DNA of 64,000 nucleotides from the NCBI GenBank assembly GCA_013140985.1, contig JABFRU010000007.1, positions 1-64,000 of the forward strand, in the 5' to 3' direction. The stretch is from Chitinophagaceae bacterium. Lineage in GTDB: Bacteria > Bacteroidota > Bacteroidia > Chitinophagales > Chitinophagaceae. Position numbers and translations under genes: made by a program. The notes under the pieces were generated by a model. The model made no database searches. It was given only the letters and a program-made list of their open reading frames with translations, and was not told the origin of the DNA. Shown piece after piece: positions 8,652-17,572 of the stretch; the stretch's first letter is position 1, and each line of letters opens with the position of its first letter.

Positions 8652-9716
8652 TTATAATTTAAAAACTATTCCATTGGGTTTTTTACCAACAGGAATATCT
8701 TTAACTTTTGCATGTGTGGTAACATTAATTACAGACACTGTATTGGCGCCCTGGTTGGTAACATATCCAAAGTTGCCATTAAATGCAATGGCATGGGCAT
8801 CGGCCCCGGTTGCAAACTCGCCGTGTTTCATCCAGGTGCTACCACCCATATCAACATAATAGACAACTTTACCATTGGTGGCATCACTAACCCATAGTTC
8901 ATTTGCAGTAGCATTGAATGCAGCAAATCCGGGTTTGAAATTTAGTATAATCGTTCCCAAATTTGCATTAGTTGCAACATCAATTACAGAAATGCTCTGA
9001 GAATCTTCATTGTCAACAAACATTTTTCCACCTGATGCAGGCCATGCACCAACCGGATTTGATTCAACATTTATTGTTGCTATTACAGCTTTGGTGGATG
9101 GATTAATCACACTTACTGTATTGCTCATTCCGTTACATACATAGGCTTTTGTACCATCTGCACTAAATGTAACTTCAGCAGGTTCGTCGCCAACAGTAAT
9201 TGTATTTTTCAGAACATAGGTTACAGCATCATATACCAGCACTTTACCTGCCATATCCATTTGCGAAGTCCATATCTCCGTTCCATCAGGTGAGAAAACT
9301 GCATTGTGGTTCATCACCGGCACTTCAAAATTCTTTTTTAATACTCCGGTAACAGCATCCATTACCACAACCATACCTTTCATGCCGGGCATACCGCCGG
9401 TGTGACCTGCACTTAAATCCATGCCGGGAACACCGATTGCCAGATGGTGACTTCCCCCTGACTGGTGATGATAAATATGATGCGGCCACATAATCATACT
9501 GCCTGCACTGTTCATTAAATCGATACTGTCTGTAACAGTATTTGTGCTAAGTTTAATTACGGAAATGGTACTGCTTTCACCATTTACTACATAAGCAGCG
9601 GGATAGTCAATGTTTTTTTCCGTCATTGACATACCATCGTTTTTTTTGCAGGACGGTATTGCAAAGATTACTGCCATTGTCAACAGTATGGCAGCATTGG
9701 ATTTTAATTGTTTCAT
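8652..9716 (-). CDS. YncE-like beta-propeller lipoprotein
   Basis: About 354 residues from the ATG at 9716. This start is chosen over an upstream one at 9830 because it gives a lipoprotein signal (lipobox IPSC) and sits 25 bases after a promoter motif. The body consists of repeated blades such as YVCNGMSNTVSVINPSTKAV and GYVTNQGANTVSVIN, the YVTN/YncE seven-blade propeller. Methionine, histidine and glycine rich inserts (PGMDLSAGHTGGMPGMKGM) may bind copper. It would be a lipid-anchored periplasmic or surface binding protein. The DUF305 gene follows directly. Confidence 0.8.
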   Translation of the reverse strand: MKQLKSNAAILLTMAVIFAIPSCKKNDGMSMTEKNIDYPAAYVVNGESSTISVIKLSTNTVTDSIDLMNSAGSMIMWPHHIYHHQSGGSHHLAIGVPGMDLSAGHTGGMPGMKGMVVVMDAVTGVLKKNFEVPVMNHNAVFSPDGTEIWTSQMDMAGKVLVYDAVTYVLKNTITVGDEPAEVTFSADGTKAYVCNGMSNTVSVINPSTKAVIATINVESNPVGAWPASGGKMFVDNEDSQSISVIDVATNANLGTIILNFKPGFAAFNATANELWVSDATNGKVVYYVDMGGSTWMKHGEFATGADAHAIAFNGNFGYVTNQGANTVSVINVTTHAKVKDIPVGKKPNGIVFKL

Positions 9717-9741
9717 TTTTTTAGGATTTGTTTTGTAAATG

Positions 9742-9772
9742 ATGATACAGTTGAAAATAAATAAAGGTTGCC
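9742..9772 (-). promoter_or_regulatory. putative ECF-sigma promoter, copy 2
   Basis: Minus strand GGCAACC, 16 bases, TGTATCAT, 25 bases before the start of the propeller lipoprotein gene. Spacing and boxes are identical to the copy at 1747-1777. Its position also decides the start codon of the gene, since a longer reading frame from 9830 would span the promoter. Confidence 0.6.
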
Positions 9773-9777
9773 TGGTG

Positions 9778-11160
9778 CTATTTCTTTTTTGACCCAGGCA
9801 AATTATAGGTAACTGACAGCATTGTGCCAAAAGTGCTGAACCGTAAATTATTATTATTGAAACGGGTTAAGGGTAATCTGAGATACGGCTCTGCAGAAAT
9901 ATTCCACCTTGTATTAAAATTATATTTTAGCCCGATAGAAAAATTGGAAGTAACAGATGTGGAGAAATCACTTTTGTTATGCCTTGCACTGGTATGGCTG
10001 CGTTCAACAATTGTATTTCCATCCGCCAGAAAAGTATAATGAACACTTTCCATCCGCATTCTATTGATGGAGAAACCACCTGCCGCATAGAAATTTATTT
10101 TCCTCTTGGAAGAGAATTGATAATAAAGCATTACAGGCACTTCCATAAACCGGCAGTAGCCTGTAGCATCTTCCAGGCTAATTGTATTATAGGATGGTAA
10201 ATTGAGTTTGGTAGAATCGAATGAAATATTATTACCAGTAGTAGTAAAATATTTTTTAGAAAATATTAGTCCTGTTCTTACTTCCAGTTTTGGAGAAATA
10301 CGGTAGCCAACCAATAGGCCGTAATCAAGACCGGCCTTAGATGGATTATTGAATTGTACGCTGTTTAAATTAATGCCACCAAGTACGGAAATAGAGAAGC
10401 GGCTGCTATTCTTTTTGACTGTTTTTTCTCTGGCAATCTTATTACCTGAAATAGCATTGCTGTCAATAAAGGTGGAAGCTATAGCAATAGAATCTTTTTC
10501 GTTGTTGCTAACAACGGTATTAGTGTCAAGTCCGTTATAAACCGAAACTTTGTCTTCCATTAGAAACCTACCTACTGTGATTGTATTCAGATTAGTTTCA
10601 TCCTGATTGCTTTCATCAATTGTATTTGACTTCTTTTCTTTTTTGAATGTTTGCTTGTTTCGCTTCTGCTTGATTATAATTTCTTCATATCCGAACAAGC
10701 TTTTTTTATTAGCAGTAGTTGTTATTAGCTCATCTGCATTTTTATTACCAGTTAATTTACTGGTTAAAGATTTGTCTGTAGTAAGATTCTCTGTGTTATC
10801 AGTTTGCGTTAATTTTTTTGTTGAACTATCTTGATAGATGTGCTGGCCTTGTATAGAATGATTTATTTGCTCTGAAACGGGTTTAGTATTGTTAGTTGAA
10901 TTAGTTGAAATTACATCAGCCGTTTCTTTATTTTTTGCTTCAGTTAAATTGCCAATGTAAACAATATAGGATGCGCCGGTTAGCAAACCTGAAAACAACA
11001 GCCAGAAAACAATCAATCTTCTCCGCTTTTTCTTTACCGGCAATTCTATATCCAGCTTTACCTCAAGTTGTTTCCACTCAGGGATAAGATACAAAGCAGG
11101 GTAATGTGCTGCTGCTTTGCGTACTTTTTCATCTAAAATATAATCACTTGCGTTAAACAT
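9778..11160 (-). CDS. inner-membrane helix plus outer-membrane beta-barrel protein, partner of the ECF sigma
   Basis: A 460-residue protein with an unusual layout. Residues 1-48 are soluble and end in KKKRRR, so probably cytoplasmic. Residues 49-70 (LIVFWLLFSGLLTGASYIVYIG) form one membrane helix. Residues about 71-250 are Asn/Thr/Lys/Ser-rich and low in structure. Residues about 255-460 resemble a PorT-like 8-strand barrel (FSISVLGGINLNSVQF...VGYRISPKLEVRTGLIF). Its start overlaps the sigma gene by 8 bases, so the two are co-translated. It could be a one-piece anti-sigma and envelope sensor; that role is inferred. Confidence 0.65.
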   Translation of the reverse strand: MFNASDYILDEKVRKAAAHYPALYLIPEWKQLEVKLDIELPVKKKRRRLIVFWLLFSGLLTGASYIVYIGNLTEAKNKETADVISTNSTNNTKPVSEQINHSIQGQHIYQDSSTKKLTQTDNTENLTTDKSLTSKLTGNKNADELITTTANKKSLFGYEEIIIKQKRNKQTFKKEKKSNTIDESNQDETNLNTITVGRFLMEDKVSVYNGLDTNTVVSNNEKDSIAIASTFIDSNAISGNKIAREKTVKKNSSRFSISVLGGINLNSVQFNNPSKAGLDYGLLVGYRISPKLEVRTGLIFSKKYFTTTGNNISFDSTKLNLPSYNTISLEDATGYCRFMEVPVMLYYQFSSKRKINFYAAGGFSINRMRMESVHYTFLADGNTIVERSHTSARHNKSDFSTSVTSNFSIGLKYNFNTRWNISAEPYLRLPLTRFNNNNLRFSTFGTMLSVTYNLPGSKKK

Positions 11161-11737
11161 ATTTTTTATGTATCGTTTTTTTTTGAAGTGCGTTTCTCAA
11201 CCAATGCCTCGCCTTAAATAAATTTGACTTGGAAGTACCTTCGCTTATTGCTAAAATATCCGCTATCTCTTCGTGGGTGTAGCCATCAATAACAAATAAA
11301 TTAAATACAGTTCTGTAGCCGGGCGGAAGTTCCATTACAAGGCTTATCAATTCATTATAGCCGATGGTGTCTAAAACAGATTCCGACTCATCTTCAATGT
11401 CTGCCATCAGCAATACATTCTCATCACTGAATAGCAGCTTCGGGTGAAATTTATTGCGGTAATTAATGCAATTATTTATCAGCACTTTTTTAAACCAACC
11501 TTTAAAAGCCGCTTCACTGTAACCATATATATCTTCATTGTACAGGTGCAGGTTTTTAAATACTTTTACGAAGCCATCACAAACCAAATCTTGCACTTCA
11601 ATTTTACTGGAAGCATAGCGGAAACATACATTGGCGGCAAATTCTTTTAACCAGTCAAAAAAAAGTCTTTCATGGACACGGCTGTTTTTCCGGCATCCGG
11701 TAAGCAAATCTTTCAGTTCCTGGTTACAATATGACAA
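11153..11737 (-). CDS. ECF-type RNA polymerase sigma factor
   Basis: A 194-residue sigma-70 family protein with region 2 (about residues 25-90, including FAANVCFRYASSKIEVQDLVCDGFVKVF) and region 4 (about 130-185, LPPGYRTVFNLFVIDGYTHEEIADIL then SEGTSKSNLFKARHWL). It should direct RNA polymerase to a small regulon. The shared motif upstream of this gene, of the propeller gene and of the T9SS gene is the best candidate target. The next gene overlaps it by 8 bases and is the likely controller. Metal stress is the suspected signal from context. Confidence 0.9.
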   Translation of the reverse strand: MSYCNQELKDLLTGCRKNSRVHERLFFDWLKEFAANVCFRYASSKIEVQDLVCDGFVKVFKNLHLYNEDIYGYSEAAFKGWFKKVLINNCINYRNKFHPKLLFSDENVLLMADIEDESESVLDTIGYNELISLVMELPPGYRTVFNLFVIDGYTHEEIADILAISEGTSKSNLFKARHWLRNALQKKTIHKKYV

Positions 11738-11771
11738 CTACAGATATTTTCGTTTTAAAGCGGCTTTTATA

Positions 11772-11802
11772 ATGGTACAAGGTTTGGTAAAAAAGGGTTG
11801 CC
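11772..11802 (-). promoter_or_regulatory. putative ECF-sigma promoter, copy 3 (autoregulatory)
   Basis: Minus strand GGCAACC, 16 bases, TGTACCAT, 34 bases before the sigma-factor ATG. It differs from the other two copies at one position of the second box. Its place in front of the sigma gene is what autoregulation would look like. The GTTGCC/GGCAAC repeat at 11797-11826 overlaps it and may add a control site. Confidence 0.6.
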
Positions 11803-11841
11803 CCGTTTTTAAAATATTGTGGCAACTAAATAATACAGGAA

Positions 11842-13038
11842 TTACATCTTCATTCCTTCCATTGGATTGGCTCCTTTTTTAAAAATAAATTCACTTTGCA
11901 ACAGATAAGCACCGGTGATTACAACTATATCACCCTCCTGTAGCCCTGATTTTATTTCAATGCGGTCGTCAGATTCCAAACCAATTTCTACCATTATGCT
12001 TTTGTAGTTTTTTTCAGATGTCTGTATCCATACGGTTGCTCCCTTTCCATCACGGAGAACAGCATCAGCAGGTAAGGTGAGTGTTTTACGTTGTGTACTT
12101 TTCAACAATACGTATGCAGGCATACCGGGTTTCAATTGATTACCGGGATTAGGAACAGATACCCGTATAAGATTGATTCTTGTATCTGGATTTATTTCGG
12201 GGTTTATAAATTCAATCTTTCCTTTAATTTCTTTATTCTCAAAATCAGGAAGCCGCACAGTTGCAATGCTACTGTTGTTAATGTCAGCCATTTGTGAAGT
12301 GTAAACCTGTGCTTCTGCCCATAGAGAAGAAAGGTTAGCCAATTTTACAATGGTACCGCCTTCCATTACATAATCACCTTCCCGTACATCAAGCTGGGTA
12401 ATATATCCTGCGGCTGTACTGTAGAATAATGTATTAGCTGATGTTTTTTTATTTGCAGATAGTTCTGCAATCTGTGCATCGTTCATTCCCCAAAGCAGCA
12501 GTTTATTTTTTGCACTTTGAATCAATTGGTCAAAATCAATAACGGTTTCGTCGAAGAATGCTTTTTTCTTATCAAGGGCCAGCAGGAACTCCTGTTTGGC
12601 ATTGTTCAATTCTTCACTGTATAGTTCATAAAGCGGAGAGCCTTTCTTTACAAAATCACCAAGGTTTTTATAATATAACTTTTCAACCCGGCCCATTACC
12701 CTGGAACTTACAGAGGATGTCTTTGTCTGGTCAAAATTCAACGTTGCAGTTAATACCAACTGGTCACCAATAGTGCCGTTTCTGACGGTATCTGTTTGAA
12801 TATTACCTAACTGAATTTGCTGGTCGCTCAATTGCAATTCATCTTTCTTTTCACCATTGCTTTTTTTAACGGGGGTTAACTCCATTTTACAAATGGGGCA
12901 TTTCCCTGGCTTATGTTCAACTACCTGTGGGTCCATTGAACAAGTATAGTATGTATCGGAATCCGTATGTGCTGCATTTTTATTTTTGCAAGCTGCAAAA
13001 ATGAATAAAGCAATAATTGAAAAGAGAATATAGCGCAT
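11842..13038 (-). CDS. cusB: RND periplasmic adaptor with one heavy-metal-binding module (CusB-like)
   Basis: A 398-residue lipoprotein (lipobox FAAC, Cys17). Near residues 29-55 it carries one heavy-metal-binding module, YYTCSMDPQVVEHKPG then CPICKMEL. The rest is a membrane-fusion protein: barrel-sandwich, helical hairpin (about 140-185) and beta-barrel regions up to EGDIVVITGAYLL. It bridges the inner-membrane pump and outer-membrane duct and may deliver Cu(I) or Ag(I). It is the second adaptor of this operon, 2 bases after the first; two different adaptors for one pump are unusual. Confidence 0.85.
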   Translation of the reverse strand: MRYILFSIIALFIFAACKNKNAAHTDSDTYYTCSMDPQVVEHKPGKCPICKMELTPVKKSNGEKKDELQLSDQQIQLGNIQTDTVRNGTIGDQLVLTATLNFDQTKTSSVSSRVMGRVEKLYYKNLGDFVKKGSPLYELYSEELNNAKQEFLLALDKKKAFFDETVIDFDQLIQSAKNKLLLWGMNDAQIAELSANKKTSANTLFYSTAAGYITQLDVREGDYVMEGGTIVKLANLSSLWAEAQVYTSQMADINNSSIATVRLPDFENKEIKGKIEFINPEINPDTRINLIRVSVPNPGNQLKPGMPAYVLLKSTQRKTLTLPADAVLRDGKGATVWIQTSEKNYKSIMVEIGLESDDRIEIKSGLQEGDIVVITGAYLLQSEFIFKKGANPMEGMKM

Positions 13039-13040
13039 AA

Positions 13041-14405
13041 TCAGTTTTTTACTTTTATAAAACTTTCACTATCCATTAAATATTGGGCATTAGCCGCTAC
13101 TGAATCAGTAGTTGTTAATCCGGTTAGTACCTGTATAAATTTCTCATGTACTATACCAGTGATAACTTTAATTGCTTTAAAACCTCCGTCTGTTTTACTG
13201 AATACAACTTTATCCATTCCTAATGACAGCACGGCTTCCTTTGGCAGCCAGTATGCTTCTTTTGGATTAACAAAGACTGTAGCTTTTAGCTGGCTACCGA
13301 TGGGTATTTTCATAACACTATTGTTGAAGTACACTCTTGCCGTAAGGGTTTTATTTTCTTTTCTATAAAAAGGCTCAATAAAATCAATACTTGCACGAAA
13401 ATCTTTACCCGGTGCTGTTTCCGGGATTATGCTTACTGTATTACCCACTTTTACCAGCGATTGGTTCTCCCCATAAATATTCAAAATGGCCCATGCTCTG
13501 TCCGGGTTAAAAACAGTAAATACCGATTGCCCTTTTTGCAAATACATTCCCTCTTTCAACGAAAGTTCTTCTGTTATCAATGAAATATCCTTCATGCTTT
13601 CGGTTGAAGTATTCATATTGCCGCCATTAGCTGCTTCGTGTATATGTCCGCTATAATTGCTGTACACTGCAATCGTTAATGAGGGCTGACCTGATTTAAC
13701 AACCTGCTGTAATTGTTCATTACTCATTCCCAGCAATTGTAATTTCTCTTTAGCAGCCTCAATAAATGTTGTGTTTAGTGCATCATTCTTTAAAAGAAAA
13801 AGGAGATTTTGTTGTGCCGTTAGTAACTCCGGGCTGTAAATATCAAGTATCCTTTGACCTTTTTTAATTTTCTGATACCGGTACCGGATATACAATTTTT
13901 CAATTCTTCCTGATACTCTTGCAGAGATGCTACCAACCTGTCTTGTATCATAAGTAATATTCCCTAATGCCTCAATTTCTATCTGCTCATCTCTCTGCTC
14001 AATACTGGTAACAGGAATAGATGATATGACAAACTCATTGGTCGGTTTCAATAATGATGTGAGTTTAACATCGGCTACGTTTTTACTGCTTGTCTCTTTT
14101 TTTACCAAGTCCATTCCGCAGATGGGACAGACGCCGGGTTTAACTTTAATCACTTCCGGGTGCATTGGGCAGGTATATACTGCTTTTTCATGTTCATGGT
14201 CGCCCTGTTCCATTTTTATTAAGTCCATTCCGCATTTCGGGCATTTGCCTGGTGTATCGCTGAAAACAGAATCTTCAGGCATAGGACAAGTGTACATATC
14301 CTTTGTCGTTTCCGTATTGTGTGACGAGTGAGAGTCACTTTTGTTATTGCAGGATGCTACTGCAATTAGAAGTAGGATTGTTATTATTGGTATGAATTGT
14401 TTCAT
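13041..14405 (-). CDS. cusB: RND periplasmic adaptor with two heavy-metal-binding modules (CusB-like)
   Basis: A 454-residue lipoprotein (lipobox VASC, Cys19). Two metal modules lie near residues 37-61 (MYTCPM...CPKCGMDL) and 75-101 (VYTCPMHPEV...CPICGMDL), separated by an acidic, histidine-containing GDHEHE linker. The adaptor core follows, with the barrel-sandwich opening IEALGNITYDTRQVGSISARVSG split around the helical hairpin. It overlaps the upstream TolC gene by 4 bases (ATGA), showing translational coupling. It should hand copper or silver to the CusA pump. Confidence 0.85.
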   Translation of the reverse strand: MKQFIPIITILLLIAVASCNNKSDSHSSHNTETTKDMYTCPMPEDSVFSDTPGKCPKCGMDLIKMEQGDHEHEKAVYTCPMHPEVIKVKPGVCPICGMDLVKKETSSKNVADVKLTSLLKPTNEFVISSIPVTSIEQRDEQIEIEALGNITYDTRQVGSISARVSGRIEKLYIRYRYQKIKKGQRILDIYSPELLTAQQNLLFLLKNDALNTTFIEAAKEKLQLLGMSNEQLQQVVKSGQPSLTIAVYSNYSGHIHEAANGGNMNTSTESMKDISLITEELSLKEGMYLQKGQSVFTVFNPDRAWAILNIYGENQSLVKVGNTVSIIPETAPGKDFRASIDFIEPFYRKENKTLTARVYFNNSVMKIPIGSQLKATVFVNPKEAYWLPKEAVLSLGMDKVVFSKTDGGFKAIKVITGIVHEKFIQVLTGLTTTDSVAANAQYLMDSESFIKVKN

Positions 14406-15658
14406 TTCTTTTCCATTAAGCGTTCAAGTGTTACCTGTAATTGGAGTAGCTTGTTAAGCAACTCTGTGTGTTCCAATTGTATCATGTATAAAGTTTCCCA
14501 CGCATCATAAAGCATAAACAGTTCTTCAGTATTTTGCTCGTAGCCCAACTGCATAGTTTTATAGTTGTTTCTTAATGCCGGTATGATATTCTCATCATAC
14601 AACCTCAGTTGCTTTTTCTTTAGCTCCAGTTCATTACGCATACCATAGGCCATACCGCTGTATTCATTCAGCATCATTTCTTTCTGCGATTGCAATGCAC
14701 TGGCTTTCCATTTCAGGCTTTCAATATTTGCCTTATTCATTTTTGATGACCATTTGGTAAGTGGCAGCTTCATCATACCCATTAAAGTGTATTGCATAGG
14801 GAAGCCGCCAAAGCCAAACATGTGTTCATACCTGACACCAAACTGTGGCTTCAGGCTTTGACGTTCTGTTTCCTGCTTTAGCCATGTAAGGCTAATATCC
14901 TTGTCAATGGCCTTCAAATCACTTCGATTCGTATAAAAAAGAGTGCTGTCAAAAACTACCGATGAATAATCCTGTAATTGATAAGTTGTATCAATATCAA
15001 ATGCTGTCATCGCATTTCTGCCCATTACTGTATTGATGCGGATTCTTTTTTCTTTAATATCGTTTTCATACATCAGCCGCATATTCTGCACATTGCCAAG
15101 TGCCGCTTTAGCCTTGTAATAGGCACTGATTTTTTCCAACCCGTTTTTGTAACGTATTTCTGCATTCTTAATCATAAAATCCAACAGCTTTTCATTCTGT
15201 TCAAGAATAGCCAGTTTCTTTTTAAGGATTATCCATTCGTAGTAAGATTGCTTTGCATCATAAATCAATTCGTTGAGTGAAGCATTCTTTTTTTCTTTCT
15301 CTACAGAAGACATCGCATTCATGTAAGCTGCATCAGCATTTTGTTTCTTTTTGTTTGGAAACATTTGTTGTCCGCCAAGCATATACTGCCCCATACCAGT
15401 TGCGCCCATATCGCCTTTTTTCCAGAGATTGGTATTGTAGGGAACCATCCAGAAACCTGAACTAAATTCAGGTGGCATCCAGCTTTTAGCACCCTTAGCG
15501 GCTTCATCCATTGAGCGGATTTCATTCTCATACATTTTCACAACAGGATGTGAGGTTTTGATGCTGTCAATAATAGCATCGAGCTTTAGTATTTGCGAAT
15601 GGCTGCTGAGTGAAACAGCCAACGCAAACAATGTGGGGAGTAGTTTATTCTTTAACAT
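14402..15658 (-). CDS. cusC: TolC-family outer-membrane factor of the Cus system
   Basis: A 418-residue protein with a signal peptide (ending SLSSHS/Q), long amphipathic helices and the sequence opening LKLDAIIDSIKTSHPVVKMYENEI, the usual start of CusC/CzcC outer-membrane factors. It overlaps the pump gene by 14 bases and the adaptor gene by 4. Methionines and tryptophans are frequent in the 65-95 region (MPPEFSSGFWMVPYNTN), which may line a metal-binding face. It forms the exit channel for the pump encoded just upstream. Confidence 0.85.
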   Translation of the reverse strand: MLKNKLLPTLFALAVSLSSHSQILKLDAIIDSIKTSHPVVKMYENEIRSMDEAAKGAKSWMPPEFSSGFWMVPYNTNLWKKGDMGATGMGQYMLGGQQMFPNKKKQNADAAYMNAMSSVEKEKKNASLNELIYDAKQSYYEWIILKKKLAILEQNEKLLDFMIKNAEIRYKNGLEKISAYYKAKAALGNVQNMRLMYENDIKEKRIRINTVMGRNAMTAFDIDTTYQLQDYSSVVFDSTLFYTNRSDLKAIDKDISLTWLKQETERQSLKPQFGVRYEHMFGFGGFPMQYTLMGMMKLPLTKWSSKMNKANIESLKWKASALQSQKEMMLNEYSGMAYGMRNELELKKKQLRLYDENIIPALRNNYKTMQLGYEQNTEELFMLYDAWETLYMIQLEHTELLNKLLQLQVTLERLMEKK

Positions 15659-17570
15659 CTATTAATTGAATTTTGCCTTTACGTTTTAATTCTCTTTCCT
15701 TTATCATTTCAAAGATTGCCGGGGTAATCAGCAATACATAAATGGTGGATGTTATGGTTCCGCCAATCAATGGAATAGTTATTGGCCGCATAATGTCGCT
15801 GCCAACACCTGTTGCCCATAAAATAGGAATCAGGCCAAATAAACCAACTGATACCGTCATTAATTTTGGCCTAAGTCTTTTTGCAGAACCTTCAATCACA
15901 AATTCCCTGATGATAGCAGGTGTAAGAGAAGCTTTTGAATTGCCATGTTTTGCCACCATATTCTGCATGGCTTCATTCAGGTAAATGGTCATAAGCATTG
16001 CTGTTTCTATAGCCATTCCGAATAATGCAATGAAACCCACTGCAACAGCTACAGAAAGATTTATACCATAGAAGTACACCATAAATACACCGCCAATCAA
16101 TGCGAACGGAACGGTTATCATAGTTGTGAAGGCTTCTTTTAATGAATGATAAGTAAAATACAGCACCATAAAAATGATGATAAGAACAATCGGCAGTATC
16201 ATCTTCAATGTTCGGTTAGCCCTAATTTGGTTTTCCCACTGGCCGCTCCATTCAAGGAAATAACCTTTTGGAAGTTTTGTTACCATCCGGTTCAGCCGTT
16301 CCTGTGCTTCTTTTACCGTGCTGCCCAAATCCCTTTCTCTTACGTTAAATAAAACGGTGCCTCTCAACATGGCATTTTCTGAATTAATCATCGGTGGTCC
16401 ATCACTTAGTTTTATATCCGCCACTGCTTCTAATGGAACGGGGCCAAAATCCATTGTTTGCACCTGCAACCGTTTTAATGCTTCCAGGTTGTTTCTAAAG
16501 TCCTGCCCATATCTTGCGTTTACAGAAAAACGCTGACGGCCTTCAATGGTAGTAGTCAGTTTCATTCCGCCCAATGCACTTTCAATAACGGTATTTACAT
16601 CATCCACACTTAAACCATATCTTCCTATTTCTTCCCGTTTTACTGCAATGTCAATGTATTTACCACCTGTAATGGGTTCTACATACAAATCCTTTATACC
16701 ATCAATCCCTTCCAATTGTTTTTTGATAGTTTGTGCAAAGGCATAGATACTGTCAAGATTTTGTCCATATACTTTCAAACCTACATCTGTACGGATACCG
16801 GTTGAAAGCATGTTGATACGATTGATGATTGGTTGTGTCCAGCCATTGGTTACGCCGGGTATCTGCACTTTGGAATTCAGTTCGTTGATGATTCCATCTT
16901 TCGTCATCCCTTTACGCCATTCACTTTTTGGCTTCAGCAGAATAATTGTTTCAATCATGCTGATGGGTGAATTATCTGTTGCTGTATTAGCCCTGCCAGC
17001 TTTACCTAAAACATGCGATACTTCAGGAACAGTGCGAATGATTTTATCCTGTACCTGGAGCAGCCTTTTTGCTTCTGAATTAGAAACATCCGGTAATGTA
17101 ACAGGCATGAACAACAGGGAGCCTTCATCTAAAGGCGGCATAAATTCAGAACCTAATCTTGTCATCATTATTATACCAACGGCTAATGCTGCTATGTTGA
17201 TGCCGATTGTTGTCTTTCGCCATTTCAAACACCATTTCAGTACGGGAGTATAAATTTTTTCCAGCGTTCTTGTAACAGGGTTTGCAGTTTCCGGTTTTAA
17301 TCTTCCTTTCAATAAAAATGAAATCAACACCGGTGTTAAGGTGATTGCCAAAAAAGCATCTATCAGCAGGATGAAAGTTTTTGTCCATGCCAGCGGATGA
17401 AACAATTTTCCTTCCATACCCGTTAATAAAAACACCGGAAGAAAAGAGGTAACCACAATGATGGTTGAATAGAAAACCCCCGGCCCCACCTGTTTAGATG
17501 ATTTTTCAATGATGCCCATCTTTTCATCCGGAGTTAGCGGGTCTTTATTTGGTTTAAACCAGTTTGCCAT
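15645..17570 (-). CDS. cusA: CusA/CzcA-type RND pump, C-terminal part
   Basis: 641 residues starting MANWFKPNKDPLTPDEKMGIIEKSS and continuing with KQVGPGVFYSTIIVVTSFLP, which in ordinary CusA is the fifth membrane helix. It carries the remaining helices, the second porter domain and the last transmembrane bundle ending TIYVLLITPAIF. The ATG lies 2 bases beyond the stop of the N-terminal part. The C frame is open only 27 bases upstream of this ATG, so a frame change would have to lie there. It may be a genuine second subunit translated by coupling or half of a frameshifted gene. Confidence 0.8.
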   Translation of the reverse strand: MANWFKPNKDPLTPDEKMGIIEKSSKQVGPGVFYSTIIVVTSFLPVFLLTGMEGKLFHPLAWTKTFILLIDAFLAITLTPVLISFLLKGRLKPETANPVTRTLEKIYTPVLKWCLKWRKTTIGINIAALAVGIIMMTRLGSEFMPPLDEGSLLFMPVTLPDVSNSEAKRLLQVQDKIIRTVPEVSHVLGKAGRANTATDNSPISMIETIILLKPKSEWRKGMTKDGIINELNSKVQIPGVTNGWTQPIINRINMLSTGIRTDVGLKVYGQNLDSIYAFAQTIKKQLEGIDGIKDLYVEPITGGKYIDIAVKREEIGRYGLSVDDVNTVIESALGGMKLTTTIEGRQRFSVNARYGQDFRNNLEALKRLQVQTMDFGPVPLEAVADIKLSDGPPMINSENAMLRGTVLFNVRERDLGSTVKEAQERLNRMVTKLPKGYFLEWSGQWENQIRANRTLKMILPIVLIIIFMVLYFTYHSLKEAFTTMITVPFALIGGVFMVYFYGINLSVAVAVGFIALFGMAIETAMLMTIYLNEAMQNMVAKHGNSKASLTPAIIREFVIEGSAKRLRPKLMTVSVGLFGLIPILWATGVGSDIMRPITIPLIGGTITSTIYVLLITPAIFEMIKERELKRKGKIQLIDVKE

Positions 17571-17572
17571 GT

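Noticed and set aside
16810-17253. 147-codon plus-strand frame inside the CusA C-part
   Set aside because: It is antisense to well-conserved pump sequence and has no features of its own.
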